Source of the DNA: Nocardioides sp. GY 10127
GTDB taxonomy: Bacteria > Actinomycetota > Actinomycetes > Propionibacteriales > Nocardioidaceae
Length of the DNA: 64,000 nt
Assembly (NCBI RefSeq): GCF_004919085.1
Contig: NZ_STGL01000007.1
Span: forward strand, 372,001 to 436,000
Reading direction: 5' to 3'
Shown here: one piece after another, positions 43,640 to 52,316 of the stretch
How positions within the stretch are numbered: position 1 is the first letter of the stretch
Layout of the letters: every line of letters begins with the position of its first letter
Position numbers and translations under genes: made by a program
The notes under the pieces: model-generated
What the model was told of the DNA's origin: nothing
The model's input: the letters and a program-made list of their open reading frames with translations, nothing else
Databases searched by the model: none

Positions 43640-44244
43640 CCCGCACCGCCCGCGTCGAGCGCACCACGAGCGAGTCGAAGGTCGTCGTCGAGGTCAACCT
43701 CGACGGCACCGGCAAGCACGAGATCTCCACCGGTGTCGGCTTCTACGACCACATGCTCACCGCGCTCGCCCGGCACTCGCTCATCGACCTCACCGTGATC
43801 AGCGAGGGCGACACGTGGATCGACGCCCACCACACCACCGAGGACACCGCCATCTGCCTGGGGCAGGCGCTGCGCGAGGCCCTGGGGGACAAGAAGGGCA
43901 TCCGCCGCTTCGGCGACGCCACGGTCCCGCTGGACGAGGCCCTCGTGCACGCGACGGTGGACGTCTCCGGCCGTCCCTACTGCGTGCACACCGGCGAGCC
44001 GGAGGGCCAGCAGTACGTGCAGCTCGGCGGCTCCGGCGTCTCCTACCTCGGGTCGCTGACCCAGCACGTCTTCGAGTCGATCGCGTTCCACGGCCACTTC
44101 TGCCTGCACGTGCGCGTGCTGGCCGGCCGGGAGCCGCACCACATCGTCGAGACCCAGTTCAAGGCCTTCGCCCGGGCACTGCGCGACGCCGTCGCGATCG
44201 ACCCGCGCGAGACCGGCATCCCGTCGACCAAGGGCGCGCTCTGA
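43636..44244 (+). CDS. hisB: Imidazoleglycerol-phosphate dehydratase
   Basis: A 202-residue monofunctional HisB (no phosphatase domain). Both metal-binding halves are present: [16 protein letters not shown] and [17 protein letters not shown] in the first, [20 protein letters not shown] and [19 protein letters not shown] in the second. ATG 43636 overlaps the hisC stop. Ends [14 protein letters not shown], the usual C-terminus. Confidence 0.97.
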   Translation: MTRTARVERTTSESKVVVEVNLDGTGKHEISTGVGFYDHMLTALARHSLIDLTVISEGDTWIDAHHTTEDTAICLGQALREALGDKKGIRRFGDATVPLDEALVHATVDVSGRPYCVHTGEPEGQQYVQLGGSGVSYLGSLTQHVFESIAFHGHFCLHVRVLAGREPHHIVETQFKAFARALRDAVAIDPRETGIPSTKGAL

Positions 44245-44288
44245 GCGCGCAGGCCCCCGTCGGGGCGGGTCAGGACGTCGACCCGGCC

Positions 44289-44927
44289 GTGCTCGCCACC
44301 AAGACCGTCGTCGTCCTCGACTACGGCTCGGGCAACCTGCGCTCGGCCGTGCGGGCCGTGGAGCGGACGGGCGTGCAGGTCGAGCTCACCGGCGACTTCG
44401 AGAGGGGCCTGGCCGCCGACGGCCTGCTCGTCCCGGGCGTCGGCGCGTACGCGGCGTGCATGGCGGGCCTGAAGGCGATCAAGGGCGACCGGCTGATCGG
44501 TCGGCGGCTCGCCGGCGGCCGTCCGGTGCTCGGCATCTGCGTGGGGATGCAGGTCCTGTTCGCGCGGGGCATCGAGCACGGGGTCGAGACGGACGGCTGC
44601 GACGAGTGGCCGGGTGTCGTCGAGCGCCTCCAGGCGCCCGTGGTGCCGCACATGGGCTGGAACACGGTGGAGGCCCCCGAGGGCACGGCGGCGTTCGCCG
44701 GCCTGGAGGGGGAGCGGTTCTACTTCGTCCACTCCTACGGCGTGCGGGACTGGACGCTGGAGACCAACGACCGGACCAAGGCACCGCTCGTGACCTGGGC
44801 GGAGCACGGCGGCGACCGGTTCGTCGCGGCCGTGGAGAACGGCCCGCTGTGGGCCACCCAGTTCCACCCGGAGAAGTCCGGCGACGCCGGCGCAGCGCTG
44901 CTGCGCAACTGGGTCGCGACCCTCTGA
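44289..44927 (+). CDS. hisH: Imidazole glycerol phosphate synthase glutaminase subunit HisH
   Basis: A 212-residue class I glutamine amidotransferase that feeds ammonia to HisF. Triad: C84 in [12 protein letters not shown]193 and E195 in [27 protein letters not shown] opens the fold. GTG 44289 was chosen ([12 protein letters not shown]). The frame is also open back to CTG 44241, which overlaps the hisB stop as CTGA and would add 16 Gly/Ala-rich residues; that alternative cannot be excluded because GTG 44289 has only a distant AGGA. Confidence 0.93.
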   Translation: MLATKTVVVLDYGSGNLRSAVRAVERTGVQVELTGDFERGLAADGLLVPGVGAYAACMAGLKAIKGDRLIGRRLAGGRPVLGICVGMQVLFARGIEHGVETDGCDEWPGVVERLQAPVVPHMGWNTVEAPEGTAAFAGLEGERFYFVHSYGVRDWTLETNDRTKAPLVTWAEHGGDRFVAAVENGPLWATQFHPEKSGDAGAALLRNWVATL

Positions 44928-44951
44928 GCGCGCACGCCGAGCAGACGACCG

Positions 44952-45308
44952 ATGAGCAGGGAGCGCGCCCGACGCCGGGCCGAGCGTGAGGCCGAGGCGG
45001 CCGCGCGGGCGGCCGAGCGGCGGCTGCGCGAGGAGCGGGCGGCCCGACGGGCGCAGTGGCGCGGCCGGCTCCTGGCGCCGTTCCGGGCCGTGACGGACGC
45101 CGTCGGGCTCACCGGCGGGCCACGCGGGCGGGTCCAGGGCCGGCTGGCCGAGAAGCGGCGGCGACGGACCGGTGCGGTGCTCGCGGGCGGGTCGGCGGTC
45201 GTCGTCCTGGCCGGGGCGATCACGCGGGACTGGGCCGCCGTCGCGCTCACCGGCGTGGTCGTCGTCCTCGCCGCCCCCGTCGCCTACACCCTGTTCTTCC
45301 GGCGCTGA
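44952..45308 (+). CDS. Small basic membrane protein of the his operon
   Basis: A 118-residue protein: a strongly basic, Arg/Ala/Glu-rich coiled N-terminal half (residues 1-75), then two short hydrophobic segments (about 76-90 and 94-113). No family is recognised. It lies between hisH and priA, 24 bp after hisH, on the same strand, so it is probably cotranscribed. A link to histidine synthesis is positional only. Confidence 0.7.
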   Translation: MSRERARRRAEREAEAAARAAERRLREERAARRAQWRGRLLAPFRAVTDAVGLTGGPRGRVQGRLAEKRRRRTGAVLAGGSAVVVLAGAITRDWAAVALTGVVVVLAAPVAYTLFFRR

Positions 45309-45385
45309 TCCCTCCGCGCCGAGGGCGCCACCCGCACCCCACCCCCCGACCAGACTGACGAAGACCGAGAGTGAAGAGGACAACG

Positions 45386-46135
45386 ATGAGCGACTACCTG
45401 GAGCTGCTGCCGGCGGTGGACATCACCGAGGGCCAGGCCGTCCAGCTCGCGCAGGGCGTGGCGGGCTCGGAGCGCGCCTACGGCGACCCGATCGCCGCCG
45501 CGATGCGCTGGCAGGAGGCGGGCGCCGAGTGGCTGCACCTCGTCGACCTCGACGCGGCCTTCGGCCGGGGCTCCAACCGTGAGCTCCAGGCGCAGATCGT
45601 CGGCGCGCTCGACATCAAGGTGGAGATGAGCGGCGGCATCCGCGACGACGAGTCGCTCGCCTCCGCGCTGGCCACCGGCTGCACCCGGGTCAACATCGGT
45701 ACGGCCGCGCTGGAGAACCCCGAGTGGTGCCGGCGGATCATCGCCGAGCACGGCGACCGGATCGCGATCGGCCTCGACGTCCGCGGCCGCACGCTCGCCG
45801 CCCGCGGCTGGACGCGTGACGGCGGCGACCTCTACGAGGTGCTCGACCGGCTCGACTCCGAGGGCTGCGCCCGCTACGTCGTCACCGACGTGAACAAGGA
45901 CGGCATGCTCGCCGGCCCGAACCTCGAGCTGCTCAAGGACGTCTGCTCCGCCACCGACGCGCCCGTCGTGGCCTCCGGGGGCGTCACCACGCTCGACGAC
46001 ATCCGGGCCCTCATGGGGCTCGTCGAGGTCGGCGTCGAGGGCGCCATCGCCGGCACCGCGCTCTACGAGGGGCGGTTCACGCTCGAGGACGCGCTCGCGC
46101 TCACCCTGCCCTCCGAAGGTCAGGGCCGGGCATGA
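45386..46135 (+). CDS. priA: Bifunctional HisA/TrpF isomerase PriA
   Basis: A 249-residue (beta-alpha)8 barrel that isomerises ProFAR (histidine path) and, in actinobacterial PriA, also phosphoribosyl anthranilate (tryptophan path). No trpF is visible, which fits dual use. The catalytic aspartates are D12 ([10 protein letters not shown]), D131 (GLDVRG) and D168 (VTDVNKDG); [13 protein letters not shown] carries the PriA-type Arg/Trp loop. The position equal to Arg19 of M. tuberculosis PriA is Gln here (Q20 in GQAVQLAQG). ATG 45386 follows GAAGAGGA. The 77-bp gap upstream has no clear promoter; the stop overlaps hisF as ATGA. Confidence 0.94.
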   Translation: MSDYLELLPAVDITEGQAVQLAQGVAGSERAYGDPIAAAMRWQEAGAEWLHLVDLDAAFGRGSNRELQAQIVGALDIKVEMSGGIRDDESLASALATGCTRVNIGTAALENPEWCRRIIAEHGDRIAIGLDVRGRTLAARGWTRDGGDLYEVLDRLDSEGCARYVVTDVNKDGMLAGPNLELLKDVCSATDAPVVASGGVTTLDDIRALMGLVEVGVEGAIAGTALYEGRFTLEDALALTLPSEGQGRA

Positions 46136-46893
46136 GCCTCGCCGTCCGCGTCATCCCGTGCCTGGACGTCAACGGCGGCCGGGTGGTCAAGGGGATCAAC
46201 TTCCTGGACCTGCGCGACGCCGGTGACCCCGTCGAGCTGGCCCGCTCCTACGACGCCGAGGGCGCCGACGAGCTGACCTTCCTCGACATCTCCGCCTCGC
46301 ACGAGGGCCGCGCGACGACCATGGAGATGGTCTCCCGCTGCGCCGAGGAGGTCTTCATCCCGCTCACCGTGGGTGGGGGCGTCTCGTCGGTCGAGGACGT
46401 CGACCGCCTGCTGCGCGCCGGGGCCGACAAGGTCGCGGTCAACACCGCCGCGATCCGCCGGCCCGAGCTGGTCGCCGAGATCGCCGACCGCTTCGGCAAC
46501 CAGGTCCTCGTGCTCTCGGTCGACGCCCGCCGCGCGCCCGGCACCGACTCCGGCTTCGAGGTCACCACGCACGGTGGTCGCCAGTCCGCCGGGCTGGACG
46601 CCGTGGAGTGGGCGCACCGGGCCTGCGAGCTGGGCGCCGGGGAGATTCTCCTCAACGCGATGGACGCCGACGGCACCCAGGACGGGTTCGACCTGGAGCT
46701 GTTGCGGGCCGTGCGGTCCGAGGTGTCGGTGCCCGTCATCGCCTCCGGCGGGGCCGGGGCCCTCGAGCACTTCCCGCCCGCCGTCGAGGCCGGGGCGGAC
46801 GCGGTGCTGGCGGCCACCGTCTTCCACTTCGGCACCCTGCGGATCGGGGACGTGAAGGACACGCTGCGCGCGGCGTCCTACCCCGTGCGCTGA
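46132..46893 (+). CDS. hisF: Imidazole glycerol phosphate synthase cyclase subunit HisF
   Basis: A 253-residue barrel that closes the imidazole ring using ammonia from His[19 protein letters not shown] (catalytic D11), [35 protein letters not shown] (second catalytic Asp) and [12 protein letters not shown] are canonical. ATG 46132 overlaps priA. It converges on the minus-strand gene 13 bp downstream; no terminator fits between. hisI, usually next, is 9 kb away. Confidence 0.97.
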   Translation: MSLAVRVIPCLDVNGGRVVKGINFLDLRDAGDPVELARSYDAEGADELTFLDISASHEGRATTMEMVSRCAEEVFIPLTVGGGVSSVEDVDRLLRAGADKVAVNTAAIRRPELVAEIADRFGNQVLVLSVDARRAPGTDSGFEVTTHGGRQSAGLDAVEWAHRACELGAGEILLNAMDADGTQDGFDLELLRAVRSEVSVPVIASGGAGALEHFPPAVEAGADAVLAATVFHFGTLRIGDVKDTLRAASYPVR

Positions 46894-46906
46894 GCGCCCG
46901 CCCTCC

Positions 46907-47857
46907 TCAGCGGCGGCGCTGGAGGAGGGCCTGGTGCACCGCGACGGGGTCGTGGAACCAGGCCCCGAACGACACGCTGCACAGGCGGGCGCCGAGGGGT
47001 GCGAGGGCCCGGACCGCCTCGGCGTCCAGCTCGGCGGCCGCCAGCCGTCCGGCGAGCTCGGAGCCGGCGCTCACCAGCTCCACGTCGTCGTCCCCGGCCG
47101 CGAGAGCGTCGAGGTGGGCGAAGGCCTGGGGCAGCGCCTCGGTGAGCATCGCCTTCGTCACCGTGGTCTTCTCGTGCCACCAGGCGCGGCTGGCCGCCGC
47201 GGCGGGCAGGAGCTCGCAGCGGGTGCCCGGCGCCTGTCGCGCGAGGTGCTGGGCGAGGTCCCACGAGGTCTCCGCGGTGCCGAACCACCAGGGGGAGACG
47301 TGCTCGACGGCGGCGACCCGCCACTCGTAGCCGTGCGGCGAGGCCTGCTCGGCGCCGGCGAGCAGCTGGTGGAAGAGCGTGGCGTCCTGCTCGAGCCCGC
47401 GGGCCCGGTGGAACGCGGCGGCCCAGGCGGTGGGGTCGCGCGGGTCGGCGTCCAGCGCGGCGCCGATGACGGTGCCCGCCTCCTCCAGCAGCGAGTGGAA
47501 GGCGGCGAACTGGTCGGCGCTGACGTCGGCGGCGCGGGCACCCGAGCGCGCCTCCCACGCCGCGCGGACGGCCAGGACCGCCCGGGCGGTGGGCGCACCG
47601 CTGCCCTGCCACGCCGCGAGGGCGCCGGGCCGCTCTGCCTCGAGCCGCGCCGCGTGCTCCACGAGCAGGTGGTGGTGCGTCCAGCGGCCCTGCGCGGCCA
47701 GGGCGTCCAGGCGGGCCGCCCACGGGCCGGCGTCGCCCTGGACGTCGCCCTGGACGTCGCCCTGGGCGGCTCCGGAGAGCAGGGCCAGGTCGTCGCTCAG
47801 GTGGGTGTCGACCTCGGAGGCGGGGACGACGGGCTTCCTGCGGGAGAACAGCGGCAC
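46907..47857 (-). CDS. DUF4034-like protein of unknown function
   Basis: A 316-residue, largely helical cytosolic protein. Segments RAAWEARSGARAADVSADQF, FHSLLEEAG, DPRDPTAWAAAFHRARGL and SPHGYEWRVAAVEHVSPWWFG resemble the DUF4034 pattern of Streptomyces proteins as I remember it; function unknown. GTG 47857 begins VPLFSRRKPVVPASEV. A TAGGGT lies 8 nt upstream, so it may be leaderless. A QGDV repeat near residues 34-44 comes from a 12-bp tandem repeat. It converges on hisF. Confidence 0.75.
   Translation of the reverse strand: MPLFSRRKPVVPASEVDTHLSDDLALLSGAAQGDVQGDVQGDAGPWAARLDALAAQGRWTHHHLLVEHAARLEAERPGALAAWQGSGAPTARAVLAVRAAWEARSGARAADVSADQFAAFHSLLEEAGTVIGAALDADPRDPTAWAAAFHRARGLEQDATLFHQLLAGAEQASPHGYEWRVAAVEHVSPWWFGTAETSWDLAQHLARQAPGTRCELLPAAAASRAWWHEKTTVTKAMLTEALPQAFAHLDALAAGDDDVELVSAGSELAGRLAAAELDAEAVRALAPLGARLCSVSFGAWFHDPVAVHQALLQRRR
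47732..47764. repeat. 12-bp tandem repeat (about 2.75 copies) in the DUF4034-like gene
   Basis: GTCGCCCTGGAC is repeated from 47732, encoding QGDVQGDVQGD on the minus strand. In-frame, so length change is tolerated. Confidence 0.7.
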
Positions 47858-47865
47858 GGGAGCAG

Positions 47866-47871
47866 ACCCTA
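47866..47871 (-). promoter_or_regulatory. -10 hexamer TAGGGT for the DUF4034-like gene, overlapping the upstream stop
   Basis: On the minus strand TAGGGT (47871-47866) lies 8 nt before GTG 47857. Its TAG is the stop codon of the P-loop/NUDIX gene. Confidence 0.45.
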
Positions 47872-48756
47872 GCGGTCCGGTGTCAGGGCCGCCGCGGCAC
47901 GGACCACGTCGCGGGCCTCCACCGGCCGCAGGTCGACGGCGTCCAGGTCCGCCACCGGCACCCACGCGGGGCGGTAGAGGTTCGTGACGGTGGAGACCTC
48001 CGGCCCGGACAGGGTCGGGGCCGTCCGGGCCGACTCCAGGGGCTCGAGTCGCAGGTAGTGGGCCCGCCGGTCGGGGTGCTCCAGGCAGGCGAGCCGATCG
48101 CGGACCACGGCCTCGACCCCGGTCTCCTCCCGCAGCTCGCGGGCGGCGGCCTCCGGCACGGACTCGCCGGGCTCCACCCCGCCGCCGGGCAGCACGGCGT
48201 AGGACGTGCCGTGCCGGCGGCGCAGGACCACGAGGACGGCCGGCCCGGTCGGGTCGCCCGGGCGCGGGTCGAGGACCACCGCGACGGCGCGCTCGGGCAG
48301 CGGGGCGGGGTCGGGGGCCTCGTCCCGCTCGATGAGCAGGCCCTCGTCCGGCGTCGGGGGCTCGAAGAGGCCCGCGAGGTGGTGGACGGCGTCGGCGCGT
48401 GGGCCCAGCCGCCCGACGGCGGTGTCGAGGTCGACCTCGAGGTGGTGCAGGACGGGGTCGGCGCCGGCGCGCAGGGCGCGGTCGCGCCACGTGGCGCGAC
48501 GGGCGCGGCTCCAGCAGTTCCAGTCGAGGACGACGTCGGTGCCGCTGGCCAGCACCTGGAGGGCCGTGTCCCACACGAGCTCCTGGCAGCGCACGGCCGC
48601 GACGGGGAAGTCGCGGTGGCCCTGGGCCACGCCGTGCAGCCGCTGCACCCACTCGTCCAGGGTGAAGCGGACGGCGGGCACGTCGCGCTCGAGCCGCCGC
48701 GCGAGCGTGGTCTTGCCGGCGCCTGGCAGGCCCGCGAGCAGGTGGACGCGGGGCAT
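47869..48756 (-). CDS. P-loop kinase/NUDIX hydrolase fusion
   Basis: A 295-residue two-domain protein. The N-terminal half is a P-loop kinase of the zeta-toxin/polynucleotide-kinase type: HLLAGLPGAGKTTLARRLE (Walker A residues 9-16), FTLDEWVQ, and DVVLDWNCWSRARRATWRDRA (Walker B-like Asp). The C-terminal half is a NUDIX hydrolase with GGGVEPGESVPEAAARELREETGV (about 188-211), intact for the GX5EX7REUXEEXGU box. The combination suggests nucleotide, cofactor or RNA-end processing; substrate unknown. ATG 48756 overlaps the stop of the TIGR03085 gene as ATGA, so the two are coupled. Confidence 0.85.
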   Translation of the reverse strand: MPRVHLLAGLPGAGKTTLARRLERDVPAVRFTLDEWVQRLHGVAQGHRDFPVAAVRCQELVWDTALQVLASGTDVVLDWNCWSRARRATWRDRALRAGADPVLHHLEVDLDTAVGRLGPRADAVHHLAGLFEPPTPDEGLLIERDEAPDPAPLPERAVAVVLDPRPGDPTGPAVLVVLRRRHGTSYAVLPGGGVEPGESVPEAAARELREETGVEAVVRDRLACLEHPDRRAHYLRLEPLESARTAPTLSGPEVSTVTNLYRPAWVPVADLDAVDLRPVEARDVVRAAAALTPDR

Positions 48757-49409
48757 CAGAAGCCGAACGCCGAGCGGTCGAGCGAGGCGAGGGCAGCGGG
48801 GGAGCCGGTCACCTCCACCTGCGAGGCCGAGCGGCCGCAGCAGAACAGCAGCAGCTCCACGGGGTCGCCGGTGATGGTCACCGGCTCGGGCCCGGGGCGG
48901 AGCACGTGCCGCTCGCCGGTGTCGGTGCGGAGCGCGACCAGGCCGGTGCGGGCGGGGCGCGCCAGGACGCGGCGCATGCGCAGCAGCGCCCGCCAGACCT
49001 CGTCGCGGTCGTCGGCGTGGAGCGGGCGCGGGGCCGTGGTGCGGTCCCCCGCCAGGCCGGCGCCGCGACGCACGTCCTCGTGGTGGACGACGAGCTCGAC
49101 GGTGTTGACCAGCGCGTCGAGCGCCGCCACCGGCCGCAGCGGCGCGGGCGGCGTCCGGAAGCGGGCGACGGCGTCGGGCCAGGCCACGCGGTGGACGCGC
49201 CGGGTCGCGAGGGCCGTGAGCGGCGCCAGGGGCGGGACGACGATCCCCGCGGCCGCCCACGGTGCCCGCTCGCGCACGAGGAGGTGGTCGAGGAGGTCGC
49301 GCGTGGTCCAGCCGGTGCAGAGCGTCGGCACGTCCGGGCCGACCTCGAGCATGAGGTCGCCCAGCGACTCGCGCTCGCGCCGGACGAACGGGGTGCTGCG
49401 GGTGCTCAT
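48756..49409 (-). CDS. TIGR03085 family metal-binding protein (DinB/maleylpyruvate isomerase-like)
   Basis: A 217-residue protein of the DinB-like helical superfamily. LCTGWTTRDLLDHLLVRERAPWAAAGIV carries the first histidine (about residue 42) and VNTVELVVHHEDVRRGAG the second pair (about 108-109), the expected metal ligands. The C-terminal half with VTITGDPVELLLFCCGR and VEVTGSP is sterol-carrier-like. Related enzymes use mycothiol; the substrate here is unknown. Often encoded near hisF/hisI in actinobacteria. ATG 49409 is 6 nt after TAGGCT, so it is probably leaderless. Confidence 0.88.
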   Translation of the reverse strand: MSTRSTPFVRRERESLGDLMLEVGPDVPTLCTGWTTRDLLDHLLVRERAPWAAAGIVVPPLAPLTALATRRVHRVAWPDAVARFRTPPAPLRPVAALDALVNTVELVVHHEDVRRGAGLAGDRTTAPRPLHADDRDEVWRALLRMRRVLARPARTGLVALRTDTGERHVLRPGPEPVTITGDPVELLLFCCGRSASQVEVTGSPAALASLDRSAFGF

Positions 49410-49415
49410 GCTGCG

Positions 49416-49421
49416 AGCCTA
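49416..49421 (-). promoter_or_regulatory. -10 hexamer TAGGCT for the TIGR03085 gene, leaderless
   Basis: Minus-strand TAGGCT (49421-49416) ends 6 nt before ATG 49409, in the 35-bp gap after the HNH gene. Confidence 0.5.
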
Positions 49422-49444
49422 GGAGCGGCACCCTGGGGAGGGAG

Positions 49445-50929
49445 TCAGGCGACGGCGGCGGTGCCCGCTGACGCGCGGGTGTCGGCCAGCGCCGTGGTGC
49501 CGAGCGGGGTGACGAGGTACGCCCGCCCGCGGCGCGTCCACCAGCGCCAGCCCCCGAGGTCGACGGCGCGCTCGTAGGCCCAGCCGAGGTGGGTCTTGGC
49601 CCGGTGGTGGGTGCGACACAGCGGCGCGGCGTTGGCCGTCGACGTGCTCCCGCCGTCGCCGTGGGGACGGACGTGGTCGACGTCAGCGCGGCGGGAGGGC
49701 CGCCGGCACCACGGGAAGACGCACGTGGGTTCCGCGAGCCGGACCTGCTCCTTGAGGCGGTCCGGGAACTCGTAGGCCTCGGCGTGGCGGGGCAACCGTT
49801 GGTCGATCACCGGTCTGATCGTGATCCGGGTGCCTGCGGGGGACTCGGTCACCCACCGGGCGAGCACCTCGAGCGTCGTGAACCCGCCGCCCAGCCGCCC
49901 GAGGCTGCCGGGGCCGGCCTCGACCCGCGCGAGCGGCTGCTGGTCGGACGCGGCGGTGCCGTCGGCCGCGGCGCGGACCGCGTCCTCCGAGACGTGGAGG
50001 TAGAGCGTGAGGTCGCGGGTGGTCGGCGCAGCGGGGTGGTCGGGGTGCTGGGGGCAGCGACCCTGGAGCTGGCGCCGGGCGATCTCGCCGAGGGCGGCGG
50101 CGCGGCGCGCGTCGAGCGAGCCGGTGTGCCCGGACTCGCGCAGCTCGGTGGCGACCTGTGCCAGCGCGGCCTCGAGGTCCGCCGCGTCGGTCACGTCGAG
50201 GGTGGCGTCGACGCAGACGACGCCGGTGTGGTCGACCATCCGGTGGCCGAGCGTCGTCTCGGCGAACCGCACGTGCCGGGTGTCGGCGGCGTCGATCGCC
50301 TGCTGCTCCGCGGCCTCGGGGTCGAAGCGGACCAGGGCCTCGGTGACCAGGCGCTCCAGCGCGGCCGGGCCGACGCGGTGGGCGACCGCCGCGAGCTGGG
50401 CGTCCACGAAGTCCGCGCCGGCGGCCGGGAGGTGCAGGGTCGCCCGGGCGACGAGCCGGGCCTTGAACCAGGGGAGCGCGTGGTCGAGGGCCTCCGCGTC
50501 CGCGAGGACGAGCTCGTCCTCGGACCCCAGCACCGTGCCGCGCGTCATCGCTGCCCAGGTGCGGGGCAGCCGGTATCGCAGCTCGACCACCTGGCCCACG
50601 AAGGCGCGGCCCGCGTCGGTGGACATCCCGAGGGCCGCGGCCCACTCGACCACCGCTGCCTCGGTCACCAGGGGCGAGCCAGGCCCGCCGAGCTCGAGCG
50701 GGCGGTCGCCGTGCAGGAAGGCGGGGGTGTCCGCCGCGTAAGCCACGGCGTTCGCCGGGGCCAGCACGGCCTGCTCCGGGTGCGCCTCGACCCACCCGAC
50801 CGTCGCCTGGGCCAGCGCCACGTCGGCGAGGTGACGCGCCCTCCTCGCCCCGCGGGCGCGCGCCAGGAGGACGTCGGTGGGGTGCTGTGCCCCCGCCGCT
50901 CCCGGGCCTCGCTCCGCGGTGCTGGTCAT
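49445..50929 (-). CDS. DUF222 domain HNH endonuclease (13E12-like)
   Basis: A 494-residue protein with an N-terminal DUF222 helical region (about residues 20-330) and a C-terminal HNH nuclease domain: CVFPWCRRPSRRADVDHVRPHGDGGSTSTANAAPLCRTHH (starting about 400), with the paired cysteines, DH and HH residues intact. The family resembles the mycobacterial REP13E12 proteins and is multicopy in actinobacteria, often linked to mobile or recombining loci; its natural role is not established. ATG 50929 is 6 nt after TAGACT. GC content is like the neighbours, so it is not a recent arrival. Confidence 0.9.
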   Translation of the reverse strand: MTSTAERGPGAAGAQHPTDVLLARARGARRARHLADVALAQATVGWVEAHPEQAVLAPANAVAYAADTPAFLHGDRPLELGGPGSPLVTEAAVVEWAAALGMSTDAGRAFVGQVVELRYRLPRTWAAMTRGTVLGSEDELVLADAEALDHALPWFKARLVARATLHLPAAGADFVDAQLAAVAHRVGPAALERLVTEALVRFDPEAAEQQAIDAADTRHVRFAETTLGHRMVDHTGVVCVDATLDVTDAADLEAALAQVATELRESGHTGSLDARRAAALGEIARRQLQGRCPQHPDHPAAPTTRDLTLYLHVSEDAVRAAADGTAASDQQPLARVEAGPGSLGRLGGGFTTLEVLARWVTESPAGTRITIRPVIDQRLPRHAEAYEFPDRLKEQVRLAEPTCVFPWCRRPSRRADVDHVRPHGDGGSTSTANAAPLCRTHHRAKTHLGWAYERAVDLGGWRWWTRRGRAYLVTPLGTTALADTRASAGTAAVA

Positions 50930-50935
50930 GGGGGA

Positions 50936-50941
50936 AGTCTA
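50936..50941 (-). promoter_or_regulatory. -10 hexamer TAGACT for the HNH gene, leaderless
   Basis: Minus-strand TAGACT (50941-50936) ends 6 nt before ATG 50929. The rest of the 237-bp divergent gap to 51166 holds a nested inverted repeat (GGTGAGGG...CCCTC...CTCACC around 51004-51033) and a TAAAGT at 50978-50983 facing right. Confidence 0.5.
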
Positions 50942-51166
50942 GGGAACGTGCGTACGAATGACGTGCCTCTATCTGGGTAAAGTGGTGTTCTCTGGGCTGG
51001 TGCGAGGTGAGGGTAAGCTTCCCTCGTGCTCACCGGACAGGATTGGTCGCGCGGGGTGTCACACGACCCGGGCCCCTGGGACCTGCCACGTCGGAACTCG
51101 TGACTCCTGCGGACGAGCGTGCACGTCTGCCGCCCCGGGAAGTAGGTCGCTGGGAGGATGCCGGTC

Positions 51167-52216
51167 ATGGCAGGTGGTGCGAGCAACGCTGAGGATGACG
51201 AGTCCTCCGAGGCAGAGGTGGAGGCATTCCTCGCTCTGCTGGAGGAAGCCCGCGCCCGAGAGACGGCGATCGCCGCCGAACGCCCGACCGCCGAGATCAT
51301 GGGGATGATCCTTCTTCAGAATGCGAAGGACCTGCACGCCCACTTGAACGTTCGCCGGACCAGTGCGTACGACTCCCTCGGTGACGACAAGAGCGAGGCT
51401 GACGAGTACGACTTCCACCCGGCCCCGGGGTCGCCGGCCGATCAGGACCTGCAGTGGGCTGAGTCGCTGGTCGGGTTCGCCGACAATCCGATCAGGATCT
51501 CTCTCGACCTGATCCAAAGGCTGGTGGCGGCGACCGTCGAGCACCTGGAAGGGCTTGCGCAGCTCACTGCGGCCACCACTCTGATGAGGGCTCCCGTCTC
51601 CCTCGCCCGTTCAGCCATGGAGGCGGCCGCGACCGCCGCTCACCTGGCGGACTCCACGGTCCCTCGTGAGGACAGGCTCCGACGAGCGCTGAACCTGCGG
51701 TTAGCCGAGCTGGGCGAGGCGCGGTACGAGCATTCCGGCGGCCTCGATGAGGCCGATTGGTTCGAGAGGGAGATCGACGCGATCTCGACGGGCGTGGCCG
51801 GCCTCGGCCTGGCGGTGAAGAACACAGACCGCCGTAGTCGCGGTCTTCCTTCGATCCATCCGAAGGACACGACACAGACCGTGATCCAGGAGATCCTCGA
51901 ACGAGATCTCGGGTCCTCGGTCTGGCGAAGCATGTCCGCGGTTGCGCACAGCCGCGAGGCATTGATGCTGGTCGTCGTTGACGCACTCAACCCCCGAGGG
52001 GGCAACGAGCAGTGGCGCGCCCGCGACCTGGCGCGCAACTGCCTGCCGGCGCTGGTCGTTGTCGACCAGTTGATACCGCGACTCGGCACCTATCTCGGGT
52101 GGGACATGACCGACGCGTGGGACGACGCGAAGAAGACCTTGCTGGACGTCTGGCTTCGTGGTTCCGGGGCCCTGGACGAGGAGATCGAGCGAAAGCTGTT
52201 CGGCGATCCGGCGTGA
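51167..52216 (+). CDS. Lower-GC helical protein of unknown function
   Basis: A 349-residue, almost entirely helical acidic protein with no signal peptide or membrane helix. A central segment RAPVSLARSAMEAAATAAHLADSTVPREDRLRRALNLRL (starting about residue 140) recalls DUF5677-type proteins seen near phage and defence genes, but I do not assign the family. ATG 51167 was chosen over ATG 51158 because GGGAGG (51152-51157) is then correctly spaced. Codon use is unlike the neighbours: one counted 60-base stretch (51841-51900) has 34 G+C (57%), another (51541-51600) 67%, against about 72-75% around it. It sits between the HNH gene and the ABC exporter and looks acquired. Confidence 0.8.
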   Translation: MAGGASNAEDDESSEAEVEAFLALLEEARARETAIAAERPTAEIMGMILLQNAKDLHAHLNVRRTSAYDSLGDDKSEADEYDFHPAPGSPADQDLQWAESLVGFADNPIRISLDLIQRLVAATVEHLEGLAQLTAATTLMRAPVSLARSAMEAAATAAHLADSTVPREDRLRRALNLRLAELGEARYEHSGGLDEADWFEREIDAISTGVAGLGLAVKNTDRRSRGLPSIHPKDTTQTVIQEILERDLGSSVWRSMSAVAHSREALMLVVVDALNPRGGNEQWRARDLARNCLPALVVVDQLIPRLGTYLGWDMTDAWDDAKKTLLDVWLRGSGALDEEIERKLFGDPA

Positions 52217-52316
52217 GGCCGGCCCACACCTGAGCCCCGGCTGACCGTGACGGAATACGCGGGGACGCCGCGCGGGTTCTTGCTGGTCGGCAGCACGCAG
52301 GGACGAACGGGAGCAC

